Assembly (NCBI RefSeq): GCF_000003605.2
Contig: NW_003122496.1
Span: forward strand, 1-49,819
Source: Saccoglossus kowalevskii
Taxonomy: Eukaryota > Hemichordata > Enteropneusta > Harrimaniidae
DNA: 49,819 nt
Direction of reading: 5' to 3'
Below are positions 36,440 to 47,808 of the stretch, one piece after another. Positions within the stretch are counted from its first letter, which is position 1. The number at the start of each line of letters is the position of its first letter. A program made the position numbers and the translations under genes. The notes beneath the pieces were generated by a model that did no database searches, had not been told where the DNA came from, and saw only the letters and a list, made by a program, of their open reading frames with translations.

Positions 36440-37741
36440 ATGTTATGTAGTCTCGTATTTATGTTATAAACTCCCATCTTTATGTCACACAGTCTCGTAT
36501 TTATGTTATGCTGTCCCATCTTTATGTCTTGCTAACTCGTATTTATGTTATGCAGTCCCATCTTTATGTCATGCTGTCTCGTATTTATGTTATCCAGTCC
36601 CATCTTTATGTTATGTAGTCTCGTATTTATGTTATGTAGTCCCATCTTTATGTCATGTAATCTCGTAATTATGTTATGCAGTCCCATCTTTATGTCATTT
36701 AATCTCGTATTTATGTTATGCAGTCCCATCTTTATGTCTTGCAATCTCGTATTTATGTTATGCATTCCCATCTTTATGTTATGTAGTCTCGAATTTATGT
36801 TATGCAGTTCCAACCCTATGTCTTGCAGTCTCGTATTTATGTTATGCAGTCCCATCTTTAGGTCATGTAGTCTCGTATTTATGTTATACGGTCCCATCTT
36901 TATGTCTTGCTGACTCGTATTTATGTTATGCAGTCCCATCTTTATGTCTTGCTGCCTCGTATTTATGTTATGCAGTCCTAACTTTATGTCTCGCAGTCTC
37001 GTATTTATGTTATGCAGTCTCATCTTTGTGTCATGTTGTGTCGTATTTATGTTATGCAGTCCCATCTTTATGTCATGTAATCTCGTATTTATGTTATGCA
37101 GTCCCATCTTTATGTCTTGCAATCTCGTATTTATGTTATGCAGTCCCATCTTTATTTATGTAGTCTAGTATTTATGTTATGCAGTCCCAGCACTATGTCT
37201 TGCAGTCTCGTATTTATGTTATGCAGTCCCATCTTTATGTCATGCAGTCTCGTATTTATGTTATGCAGTCCCAACTTTATGTCTTGCTGACTCGTATTTA
37301 TGTTATGCAGTCCCATTTTATCTCATGTAGTGTCGTAATTATGTTATGCAGTCCCATCTTTATGTCATGTAATCTCGTATTTATGGTATGCAGTCCCATC
37401 TTTATGTCTTGCAATCTCGTATTTATGTTATGCAGTCCCATCTTTATGTTATGTAGTCTCGTATGTATGTTATGCAGACCCAACCCTATGTATTGCAGTC
37501 TCGTATTTATGTTATGCAGTCCCATCTTTATGTCATGTAGTCTCGTATTTATGTTATGCAGTCCCATCTTTATGTCTTGCAATCTCGTATTTATAACACG
37601 CAGTCCCATCTTTATGTTATGTAGTCTCGTATTTTTGTTATGCAGTCCCATCTTTATGTCATGTAATCTCGTATTTATGTTATGCAGTCCCATCTTTATG
37701 TCTTGCAATCTCGTATTTATGTTATGCAGTCCCATCTTTAA
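36440..37741 (+). repeat. Segmental repeat C, rearranged (C2 then C1)
   Basis: C2 at 36,545-37,040 matches 12,780-13,275 (offset 23,765), including GCATTCCC, TTTAGGTCATG, GTCCTAACTTTATG and CATGTTGTGTCG. C1 at 37,152-37,741 matches 11,541-12,130 (offset 25,611), including ATCTTTATTTATGTAGTCTAG, CCCAGCACTATG, CGTAATTATG, ATTTATGGTATGCAG and GCAGACCCAACCC. The order is the reverse of that at 11.5-13.3 kb, though the orientation is unchanged. Confidence 0.88.
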
Positions 37742-38460
37742 GTTATGAAGTCTCGTATTTATGTTATGCAGTCCCAACCCTATGTCTTGCAATCTCGTAT
37801 TTATGCTATGCTGTCCCATCTTTATGTCATGTAGTCTCGTATTTATGTTATGCAGTCCCATCTTTATGTTTTGCAATCTCGTATTTATGTTATGCAGTCC
37901 CATCTTTATGTTATGTAGTCTCGTATTTTTGTTATGCAGTCCCATCTTTATGTCATGTAATCTCGTATTTATGTTATGCAGTCCCATCTTTATGTCTTGC
38001 AATCTCGTATTTATGTCATGCAGTCCCATCTTTATGTTATGTAGTCTCGTATTTATGTTATGCAGTTCCAACCCTATGTCTTGCAGTCTCGTATTTATGT
38101 CATGCAGTCCCATCTTTATGTCATGTAGTCTCGTATTTATGTTATGCAGTCCCATCTTTATGTCTTGCTGAGTCGTATTTATGTTATGCAGTCCCATCTT
38201 TATGTCATGTAGTCTAGTATTTATGTTATGCAGTCCCATCTTATATCATGTAGTCTCGTATTTATGTTATGCAGTTCCATCTTTATGTCTTGCTGACTCG
38301 TATTTATGTTATGCAGTCCCATCTTTCTGTCATGTAGTCACGTATTTACGTTATGCAGTCCCGTCTTTATGTCATGTAGTCTAGAATTAATGTTATAAAC
38401 TCCCATCTTTATGTCACGCAGTCTCGTATTTATGTTATGCAGTCCCATCTTTATGTCTTG
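37741..38460 (+). repeat. Third copy of the 6.5-7.5-kb segment
   Basis: From 37,741 the sequence follows 6,465 onward (offset 31,276): AAGTTATGAAG, GCTATGCTGTCCC, ATGTTTTGCAATC and the ATTTATGTCATGCAG half A all match. Near 38,190 the phase changes to match 7,325 onward (offset 30,856), which equals deletion of one 420-bp unit. It ends with a CCCATCTTATATCATG unit and TCTAGAATTAATGTTATAAAC. Confidence 0.85.
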
Positions 38461-38845
38461 CTAACTCGTATTTATGTTATGCAGTCCCATCTTTATGTCA
38501 TGCAATCTCGTATTTATGTCATGCAGTCCCATCTTTATGTTATGTAGTCTCGTATTTATATTATGCAGTCCCAACCCTATGTCTTGCAGTCTCGTATTTA
38601 TGTTATGCAGTCCCATCTTTATGTCATGTAGTCTCGTATTTATGTTATGCAGTCCCATCTTTATGTCTTGCTGACTCGTATTTATGTTATGCAGTCCCAT
38701 CTTTATGTCATGTAGTCTCGTATTTATGTTATGCAGTCCCATCTTTATGTCTTGCTAACTCGTATTTATGTTATGCAGTCCCATCTTTATGTCATGCAAT
38801 CTCGTATTTATGTCATGCAGTACCATCTTTATGTTATGTAGTCAC
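38461..38845 (+). repeat. Satellite units with GCTAACTCG series
   Basis: About nine units, including GCTAACTCG followed by CATGCAATC and ATTTATGTCATGCAG twice (38,460-38,530 and 38,757-38,825, about 297 bp apart). Similar series lie near 1,440, 2,870 and 32,640. No other feature is visible. Confidence 0.75.
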
Positions 38846-40330
38846 GTATTTATGTTATGTAGTCCCATCTTTATGTCATGTAGTCTCGTATTTATGTTAT
38901 GCAGTCCCATCTTTATGTCTTGCTGACACGTATTTATGTTATGCAGTCCCATCTTTATGTCTTGCTGACTCGTATTTATGTTATGCAGTCCCATTTTATG
39001 TCATGTAGTGTCGTATTTATGTTATGCAGTCCCATCTTTATGTCATGTAATCTCGTATTTATGTTATGCAGTCCCATCTTTATGTCTTGCAATCTCGTAT
39101 TTATGTTATGCAGTCCCATCTTTATGTTATGTAGTCTCGTATTTATGTAATGCAGTTCCAACCCTATGTCTTGCAGTCTCGTATTTATGTTATGCAGTCC
39201 CATCTTTGTGTCATGAAGTCTCGTATTTATGTTATGCAGTCCCATCTTTATGTCTTGCTGACTCGTATTTATGTTATGCAGTACCATCTTTATGTCATGT
39301 AGTCTAGTATTTATGTTATGCAGTTCCATCTTTATGTCTTGCTGACCCGTTTTTATGTTATGCAGTCCCATCTTTGTGTCATGTAGTCTCGTATTTACGT
39401 TAAGCAGTCCCGTCTTTATGTCATGTAGTCTCGTATTTATGTTATGCAGTCTCATCTTTATGTCTTGCTGATTCGTATTTATATTATGCAGTCCCATTTT
39501 TATGTCACGTAGTCTTGTATTTATGTTATGCAGTCCCATCTTTATGTCTTGCAATCTCGTATTTATGTTATGCAGTCACATCTTTATGTCATGTAATCTC
39601 GTATTTATGTTATGCAGTCCCATCTTTATGTCTTGCAATCTCGTATTTTTGTTATGCAGTCCCATCTTTATGTTATGTAGTCTCGTATTTATGTTATGCA
39701 GTCCCAACCCTATGTCTTGCAGTGTCGTATTTATGTTATGTAGTCCCATCTTTATGTCATGTAGTCTCGTATTTATGTTATGCTGTCCCATCTTTATGTC
39801 TTGCTGACTCGTATTTATGTTATGCAGTCCCATTTTATGTCATGTAGTGTCGTATTTATGTTATGCAGTCCCATCTTTATGTCTTGTAATCTCGTATTGA
39901 TGTTATGCAGTCCCATCTTTATGCTATGTAGTCTCGTATTTATGTTATGCAGTCCCAACCCTATGTCTTGCTGTCTCGTATTTATGTTATGCAGTCCCAT
40001 CTTTATGTCATGTAGTCTCGTATTTATGTTATGCAGTCCCATCTTTATGTCTTACTGACTCGTATTTATGTTATGCAGTCCCATCTTTATGTCTTGCAAT
40101 CTCGTATTTATGTTATGCAGTCACATCTTTATGTCATGTAATCTCGTATTTATGTTATGCAGTCCCATCTTTATGTCTTGCAATCTCGTATTTATGTTAT
40201 GCAGTCCCATCTTTATGTCATGTAGTCTCGTATTTATGTTATGCTGTCCCATCTTAATGTCTTGCTGACTCGTATTTATGTTATGCAGTCCCATCTTCAT
40301 GTCATGTAGTCTCGTATTTATGTTATGCAG
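38846..40330 (+). repeat. 1.48-kb segmental duplication, first copy
   Basis: This block matches 43,668-45,152 (offset 4,822). Shared rare forms are TTTATGTAATGCAG, TTTACGTTAAGCAG, TTTATATTATGCAG, CCCATTTTTATGTCACGTAG, GCTGTCCCATC, TCGTATTGATG and CTTACTGACTCG in the same order. It contains an altered module M. A few private substitutions (GTGTCATGAAG, GCAGTACC, CCGTTTTTATG) distinguish this copy. Confidence 0.9.
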
Positions 40331-40355
40331 TCACATCTTTTTGTCTTGCAGTCTC

Positions 40356-41287
40356 GTATTTATGCTATGCAGTCCCATCTTTATGTCATGTAATCTCGTA
40401 TTTATGTTATGCAGTCCCATCTTTATGTCTTGCAATCTCGTATTTATGATATGCAGTCACATCTTTATGTCATGTAATCTCGTATTTATGTTATGCAGTC
40501 CCAACTTCATGTCTTGCAATCTAGTATTTATGTTATGCAGTCCCATCTTTATGTTATGTAGTCTCGTATTTATGTTATGCAGTCCCATCTTTATGTCTTG
40601 CTGACTCGTATTTATGTTATGCAGTCCCATTTTATGTCATGTAGTGTCGTATTTATGTTATGCAGTCCCATCTTTATGTCTTGTAATCTCGTATTTATGT
40701 TATGCAGTCCCAACCCTATGTCTTGCAGTCTCGTATTTATGTTATGTAGTCCCATCTTTATGTCATGTAGTCTCGTATTTATGTTATGCAGTCCCATCTT
40801 TATGCCTTACTGACTCGTATTTATGTTATGCAGTCCCATTTTATGTCATGTAGTGTCGTATTTATGTTATGCAGTCCCATCTTTATGTCTTGTAATCTCG
40901 TATTTATGTTATGCAGTCCCATCTTTATGTTATGTAGTCTCGTATTTATGTTATGCAGTCCCAACCCTATGTCTTGCAGTCTCGTATTTATGTTATGCAG
41001 TCTCATCTTTATGTCATGTAGTCTCGTATTTATGTTATGCAGTCCCATCTTTATGTCTTTCTGACTCGTATTTATATTATGCAGTCCCATTTTATGTCAT
41101 GTAGTGTCGTATTTATGTTATGCAGTCCCATCTTTATGTCATGTAATCTCGTATTTATGTTATGCAGTCCCATTTTATGTCTTGCAATCTCGTATTTATG
41201 TTATGCAGTCCCATCTTTTTGTCATGTAGTCTCGTATTTATGTTATGCTGTCCCATCTTAATGTCTTGCTGACTCGTATTTATGTTA
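40356..41287 (+). repeat. Copy of the 34.3-35.2-kb segment
   Basis: This block matches 34,280-35,212 with offset about 6,076, including CCCAACTTCATG, ATTTATGATATGCAG, ATGCCTTRCTGAC (R = A here, G at 34.7 kb), CTTTCTGACTCG and CCCATCTTTTTGTCATG. It differs by private changes such as GTCTCATC near 41,000 and a one-base loss near 41,172. Confidence 0.87.
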
Positions 41288-43093
41288 TGCAGTCCCAACC
41301 CTATGTCTTGCAGTCTCGTATTTATGTTATGCAGTCCCATCTTTATGTCATGTAGTCTCGTATTTATGTTATGCAGTCCCATCTTTATGTCTTGCTGACT
41401 CGTATTTATGTTATGCAGTCCCATTTTATGTCATGTAGTGTCGTATTTATGTTATGCAGTCCCATCTTTATGTCATGTAATCTCGTATTTATGTTATGCA
41501 GTTCCATCTTTATTTCTTGCTGACTCGTATTTATGTTATGCAGTCCCATCTTTGTGTCATGTAGTCTCGTATTTATGATATGCAGTCCCATCTTTATGTC
41601 TTGCTGACTCGTATTTATGTTATGCAGTCCCATCTTTATGTCATGTAGTCTAGTATTTATGTTATGCAGTTCCATCTTTATGTCTTGCTGACCCGTATTT
41701 ATGTTATGCAGTCCCATCTTTGTGTCATGTAGTCTCGTATTTACGTTATGCAGTCCCGTCTTTATGTCATGTAGTCTCGTATTTATGTTATGCAGTCTCA
41801 TCTTTATGTCTTGCTGATTCGTATTTATGTTATGCAGTCCCAATTTTATGTCACGTAGTCTTGTATTTATGTTATGCAGTCCCATCTTTATGTCTTGCAA
41901 TCTCGTATTTATGTTATGCAGTCACATCTTTATGTCATGTAATCTCGTATTTATGTTATGCAGTCCCATCTTTATGTCTTGCAATCTCGTATTTTTGTTA
42001 TGCAGTCCCATCTTTATGTTATGTAGTCTCGTATTTATGTTATGCAGTCCCAAACCTATGTCTTGCAGTATCGTATTTATGTTATGTAGTCCCATCTTTA
42101 TGTCATGTAGTCTCGTATTTATGTTATGCAGTCCCATATTTATGTCTTGCTGACTCGTATTTATGTTATGCAGTCCCATTTTATGTCATGTAGTGTCGTA
42201 TTTATGTTATGCAGTCCCATCTTTATGTCTTGTAATCTCGTATTTATGTTATGTAGTCCCATCTTTATGTTATGTAATCTCGTATTTATGTTATGCAGTC
42301 CCATCTTTATGTCTTGCAATCTCGTATTTATGTTATGCAGTCCCATCTTTTTGTTATGTAGTCTCGTATTTATGTTATGCAGTCCCAACCCTATGTCTTG
42401 CAGTCTCGTATTTATGTTATGCAGTCCCATCTTTATGTCATGTAGTCTCGTATTTATGTTATGCAGTCCCATCTTTATGTCACGCAGTCTCGTATTTATG
42501 TTATGCAGTCCCATCTTTATGTCATGCAGATTCGTATTTATGTTATGCAGTCCTATCTTTATGTCATGCAGTCTCGTATTTATGTTATCCAGTCCCATCT
42601 TTATGTTATGTAGTCTCGTATTTATGTTATGCAGTCCCATCTTTATGTCTTGCTGACTCGTATTTATGTTATGCAGTCCCATCTTTATGTCATGTAGTCT
42701 CGTATTTATGTTATGCAGTCCCATCTTTATGTCTTGATGACTCGTATTTATGTTATGCAGTCCCATCTTGGTGTCATGTAGTCTCGTATTTATGTTATGC
42801 TGTCCCATCTTAATGTCTTGCTGACTCGTATTTATGTTATGCAGTCCCATCTTCATGTCATGTAGTCTCGTATTTATGTTATGCAGTCCCATCTTTATGT
42901 CTTGCAATCTCGTATTTATGTTATGCAGTCACATCTTTATGTCATGTAATATCGTATTTATGTTATGCAGTCCCAACTTCATGTCTTGCAATCTCGTATT
43001 TATGTTATGCAGTCCCATCTTTATGTTATGTAGTCTCGTATTTATGTTATGCAGTCCCAACCCTATGTCTTGCAGCCTCGTATTTATGTTATG
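41275..43093 (+). repeat. 1.82-kb segmental duplication, first copy
   Basis: This block matches 47,809-49,626 (offset 6,534, dropping to 6,533 after a one-base loss near 48,564). It carries module M (marker near 41,840) with CCCAAACCTATG, then TTATGTAGTCCC/TTATGTAATC, GCAGATTCG, TTATCCAG and module G from about 42,725. Differences between copies are sparse. Confidence 0.9.
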
Positions 43094-43667
43094 CAGTCCC
43101 ATCTTTATGTCTTGCTGACACGTATTTATGTTATGCAGTCCCATCTTTATGTCTTGCTGACACGTATTTATGTTATGCAGTCCCATCTTTATGTCTTGCT
43201 GACTCGTATTTATGTTATGCAGTCCCATTTTATGTCATGTAGTGTCGTATTTATGTTATGCAGTCCCATCTTTATGTCATGTAGTCTCGTATTTATGTTA
43301 TGCAGTCCCATCTTTATGTCTTGATGACTCGTATTTATGTAATGCAGTCCCATTTTGGTGTCATGTAGTCTCGTATTTATGTTATGCTGTCCCATCTTAA
43401 TGTCTTGCTGACTCGTATTTATGTTATGCAGTCCCATCTTCATGTCATGTAGTCTCGTATTTATGTTATGCAGTCCCATCTTTATGTCTTGCAATCTTCG
43501 TATTTATGTTATGCAGTCACATCTTTATGTCATGTAATATCGTATTTATGTTATGCAGTCCCAACTTCATGTCTTGCAATCTCGTATTTATGTTATGCAG
43601 TCCCATCTTTATGTTATGTAGTCTCGTATTTATGTTATGCAGTCCCAACCCTATGTCTTGCAGCCTC
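43094..43667 (+). repeat. Module G copy
   Basis: After two CTTGCTGACACG units and a 41-bp unit near 43,225, the module G series begins at about 43,320 with CTTGATGACTCG, TTTATGTAATGCAG, CCCATTTTGGTG, CCCATCTTAATG and CCCATCTTCATG. A one-base gain (CAATCTTCG) lies near 43,496. It leads into the second copy of the 1.48-kb duplication. Confidence 0.82.
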
Positions 43668-45152
43668 GTATTTATGTTATGTAGTCCCATCTTTATGTCA
43701 TGTAGTCTCGTATTTATGTTATGCAGTCCCATCTTTATGTCTTGCTGACACGTATTTATGTTATGCAGTCCCATCTTTATGTCTTGCTGACTCGTATTTA
43801 TGTTATGCAGTCCCATTTTATGTCATGTAGTGTCGTATTTATGTTATGCAGTCCCATCTTTATGTCATGTAATCTCGTATTTATGTTATGCAGTCCCATC
43901 TTTATGTCTTGCAATCTCGTATTTATGTTATGCAGTCCCATCTTTATGTTATGTAGTCTCGTATTTATGTAATGCAGTTCCAACCCTATGTCTTGCAGTC
44001 TCGTATTTATGTTATGCAGTCCCATCTTTGTGTCATGTAGTCTCGTATTTATGTTATGCAGTCCCATCTTTATGTCTTGCTGACTCGTATTTATGTTATG
44101 CAGTCCCATCTTTATGTCATGTAGTCTAGTATTTATGTTATGCAGTTCCATCTTTATGTCTTGCTGACCCGTATTTATGTTATGCAGTCCCATCTTTGTG
44201 TCATGTAGTCTCGTATTTACGTTAAGCAGTCCCGTCTTTATGTCATGTAGTCTCGTATTTATGTTATGCAGTCTCATCTTTATGTCTTGCTGATTCGTAT
44301 TTATATTATGCAGTCCCATTTTTATGTCACGTAGTCTTGTATTTATGTTATGCAGTCCCATCTTTATGTCTTGCAATCTCGTATTTATGTTATGCAGTCA
44401 CATCTTTATGTCATGTAATCTCGTATTTATGTTATGCAGTCCCATCTTTATGTCTTGCAATCTCGTATTTTTGTTATGCAGTCCCATCTTTATGTTATGT
44501 AGTCTCGTATTTATGTTATGCAGTCCCAACCCTATGTCTTGCAGTATCGTATTTATGTTATGTAGTCCCATCTTTATGTCATGTAGTCTCGTATTTATGT
44601 TATGCTGTCCCATCTTTATGTCTTGCTGACTCGTATTTATGTTATGCAGTCCCATTTTATGTCATGTAGTGTCGTATTTATGTTATGCAGTCCCATCTTT
44701 ATGTCTTGTAATCTCGTATTGATGTTATGCAGTCCCATCTTTATGTTATGTAGTCTCGTATTTATGTTATGCAGTCCCAACCCTATGTCTTGCTGTCTCG
44801 TATTTATGTTATGCAGTCCCATCTTTATGTCATGTAGTCTCGTATTTATGTTATGCAGTCCCATCTTTATGTCTTACTGACTCGTATTTATGTTATGCAG
44901 TCCCATCTTTATGTCTTGCAATCTCGTATTTATGTTATGCAGTCACATCTTTATGTCATGTAATCTCGTATTTATGTTATGCAGTCCCATCTTTATGTCT
45001 TGCAATCTCGTATTTATGTTATGCAGTCCCATCTTTATGTCATGTAGTCTCGTATTTATGTTATGCTGTCCCATCTTAATGTCTTGCTGACTCGTATTTA
45101 TGTTATGCAGTCCCATCTTTATGTCATGTAGTCTCGTATTTATGTTATGCAG
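43668..45152 (+). repeat. 1.48-kb segmental duplication, second copy
   Basis: This is the partner of 38,846-40,330. It keeps TTTATGTAATGCAG, TTTACGTTAAGCAG, TTTATATTATGCAG and CTTACTGACTCG. It has GCAGTATCG where the first copy has GCAGTGTCG. Confidence 0.9.
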
Positions 45153-45732
45153 TCCCATCTTTATGTCTTGCTGACTCGTATTTATGTTATGCAGTCCCAT
45201 TTTATGTCATGTTGTGTCGTATTTATGTTATGCAGTCCCATCTTTATGTCTTGATGACTCGTATTTATGTTATGCAGTCCCATCTTGGTGTCATGTAGTC
45301 TCGTATTAATGTTATGCTGTCCCATCTTAATGTCTTGCTGACTCGTATTTATGTTATGCAGTCCCATCTTCATGTCATGTAGTCTCGTATTTATGTTATG
45401 CAGTCCCATCTTTTATGTCTTGCAATCTCGTATTTATGTTATGCAGTCACATCTTTATGTCATGTAATATCGTATTTATGTTATGCAGTCCCAACTTCAT
45501 GTCTTGCAATCTCGTATTTATGTTATGCAGTCCCATCTTTATGTTATGTAGTCTCGTATTTATGTTATGCAGTCCCAACCCTATGTCTTGCAGCCTCGTA
45601 TTTATGTTATGTAGTCCCATCTTTATGTCATGTAGTCTCGTATTTATGTTATGCAGTCCCATCTTTATGTCTTGCTGACACGTATTTATGTTATGCAGTC
45701 CCATCTTTATGTCTTGCTGACTCGTATTTATG
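45153..45732 (+). repeat. Module G copy
   Basis: It starts after a 41-bp unit with CATGTTGTGTCG near 45,195-45,215, then CTTGATGACTCG, CCCATCTTGGTG, CCCATCTTAATG and CCCATCTTCATG. It has a one-base gain (CCCATCTTTTATG) near 45,412 and a TCTCGTATTAATG unit near 45,305. Confidence 0.82.
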
Positions 45733-46866
45733 TTATGCAGTCCCATTTTATGTCATGTAGTGTCGTATTTATGTTATGCAGTCCCATCTTTATGTCATGT
45801 AGTCTCGTATTTATGTTATGCAGTCCCATCTTTATGTCTTGATGACTCGTATTTATGTTATGCAGTCCCATCTTGGTGTCATGTAGTCTCGTATTTATGT
45901 TATGCAGTCCCATCTTTATGTCTTGCTGACTCGTATTTATGTTATGCAGTCCCAACTTTATGTCATGTAGTCTAGTATTTATGTTATGCAGTTCCATCTT
46001 TATGTCTTGCTGACCCGTATTTATGTTATGCAGTCCCATCTTTGTGTCATGTAGTCTCGTATTTACGTTATGCAGTTCCGTCTTTATGTCATGTAGTCTC
46101 GTATTTATGTTATGCAGTCTCATCTTTATGTCTTGCTGATTCGTATTTATGTTATGCAGTCCCAATTTTATGTCACGTAGTCTTGTATTTATGTTATGCA
46201 GTCCCATCTTTATGTCTTGCAATCTCGTATTTATGTTATGCAGTCCCATCTTTATGTTATGTAGTCTCGTATTTATGTTATGCAGTTCCAACCCTATGTC
46301 TTGCAGTCTCGTATTTATGTTATGTATTCATTAATTAATTTATTTATTTACGTTATGCAGTCCCATTTTATGTCATGTAGTGTCGTATTTATGTTATGCA
46401 GTCCCATCTTTATGTCATGTAGTCTCGTATTTATGTTATGCAGTCCCATCTTTATGTCTTGATGACTCGTATTTATGTTATGCAGTCCCATCTTGGTGTC
46501 ATGTAGTCTCGTATTTATGTTATGCAGTCCCATCTTTATGTCTTGCTGACTCGTATTTATGTTATGCAGTCCCAACTTTATGTCATGTAGTCTAGTATTT
46601 ATGTTATGCAGTTCCATCTTTATGTCTTGCTGACCCGTATTTATGTTATGCAGTCCCATCTTTGTGTCATGTAGTCTCGTATTTACGTTATGCAGTTCCG
46701 TCTTTATGTCATGTAGTCTCGTATTTATGTTATGCAGTCTCATCTTTATGTCTTGCTGATTCGTATTTATGTTATGCAGTCCCAATTTTATGTCACGTAG
46801 TCTTGTATTTATGTTATGCAGTCCCATCTTTATGTCTTGCAATCTCGTATTTATGTTATGCAGTCA
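45733..46866 (+). repeat. 620-bp tandem duplication split by a filler
   Basis: Positions 45,733-46,246 match 46,353-46,866 (offset 620). Each copy holds a 41-bp unit, CTTGATGACTCG, CCCATCTTGGTG, CCCAACTTTATGTCATG, TCTAGTATTT, CTTGCTGACCCG and module M. The 620-bp offset is ten bases short of 15 x 42 (630). At most two of these are explained by 41-bp-type units; the rest come from the non-satellite junction at 46,325-46,344. Confidence 0.9.
46325..46344. other. Non-satellite AT-rich filler at a duplication junction
   Basis: The unit beginning TCGTATTTATGTTATG is broken before its expected CAGTCCC. About 20 bases follow, TATTCATTAATTAATTTAT, before the sequence re-enters the satellite as TTATTTACGTTATGCAG. 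The filler includes the palindrome ATTAATTAAT. It is the only place in the window where neither half-unit can be recognised. It lies between the two copies of the 620-bp duplication. Confidence 0.85.
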
Positions 46867-47808
46867 GATCTTTATGTCATGTAATCTCGTATTTATGTTA
46901 TGCAGTCCCATCTTTATGTCTTGCAATCTCGTATTTTTGTTATGCAGTCCCATCTTTATGTTATGTAGTCTCGTATTTATGTTATGCAGTCCCAACCCTA
47001 TGTCTTGCAGTATCGTATTTATGTTATGTAGTCCCATCTTTATGTCATGTAGTCTCGTATTTATGTTATGCAGTCCCATCTTTATGTCTTGCTGACTCGT
47101 ATTGATGTTATGCAGTCCCATTTTATGTCATGTAGTGTCGTATTTATGTTATGCAGTCCCATCTTTATGTCTTGTAATCTCGTATTTATGTTATGCAGTC
47201 CCATCTTTATGTTATGTAGTCTCGTATTTATGTTATGCAGTCCCAACCCTATGTCTTGCAGTCTCGTATTTATGTTATGCAGTCCCATCTTTATGTCATG
47301 TAGTCTCGTATTTATGTTATGCAGTCCCATCTTCATGTCTTGCTGACTCGTATTTATGTTATGCAGTCCCATTTTATGTCATGTAGTGTCGTATTTATGT
47401 TATGCAGTCCCATCTTTATGTCATGTAATCTCGTATTTATGTTATGCAGTCCCATCTTTATTTCTTGCTGACTCGTATTTATGTTATGCAGTCCAATCTT
47501 TGTGTCATGTAGTCTCGTATTTATGTTATGCAGTCCCATCTTTATGTCTTGCTGACTCGTATTTATGTTATGCAGTCCCATCTTTATGTCATGTAGTCTA
47601 GTATTTATGTTATGCAGTTCCATCTTTATGTCTTGCTGACCCGTATTTATGTTATGCAGTCCCATCTTTGTGTCATGTAGTCTCGTATTTACGTTATGCA
47701 GTCCCATTTTATGTCATGTAGTGTCGTATTTATGTTATGCAGTCCCATCTTTATGTCTTGTAATCTCGTATTTATGTTATGCAGTCCCATCTTTATGTTA
47801 TGTAGTCT
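46867..47808 (+). repeat. Satellite units with 41-bp-anchored HORs
   Basis: The tail of module M (with a private GCAGTCAGATC) is followed by 41-bp units near 47,118, 47,372 and 47,705. Intervals are about 254 and 333 bp. The part 47,350-47,800 resembles 24,435-24,870 and 14,417-14,850, with TTTATTTCTTGCTGAC, CCCATCTTTGTG, TCTAGTATTT and TATTTACG units. Confidence 0.8.

Noticed and set aside
46325-46344. Small transposon or MITE insertion
   Set aside because: Only about 20 bases, with no terminal inverted repeats beyond a 10-base palindrome and no clear target-site duplication. Filler DNA at a duplication join fits better.
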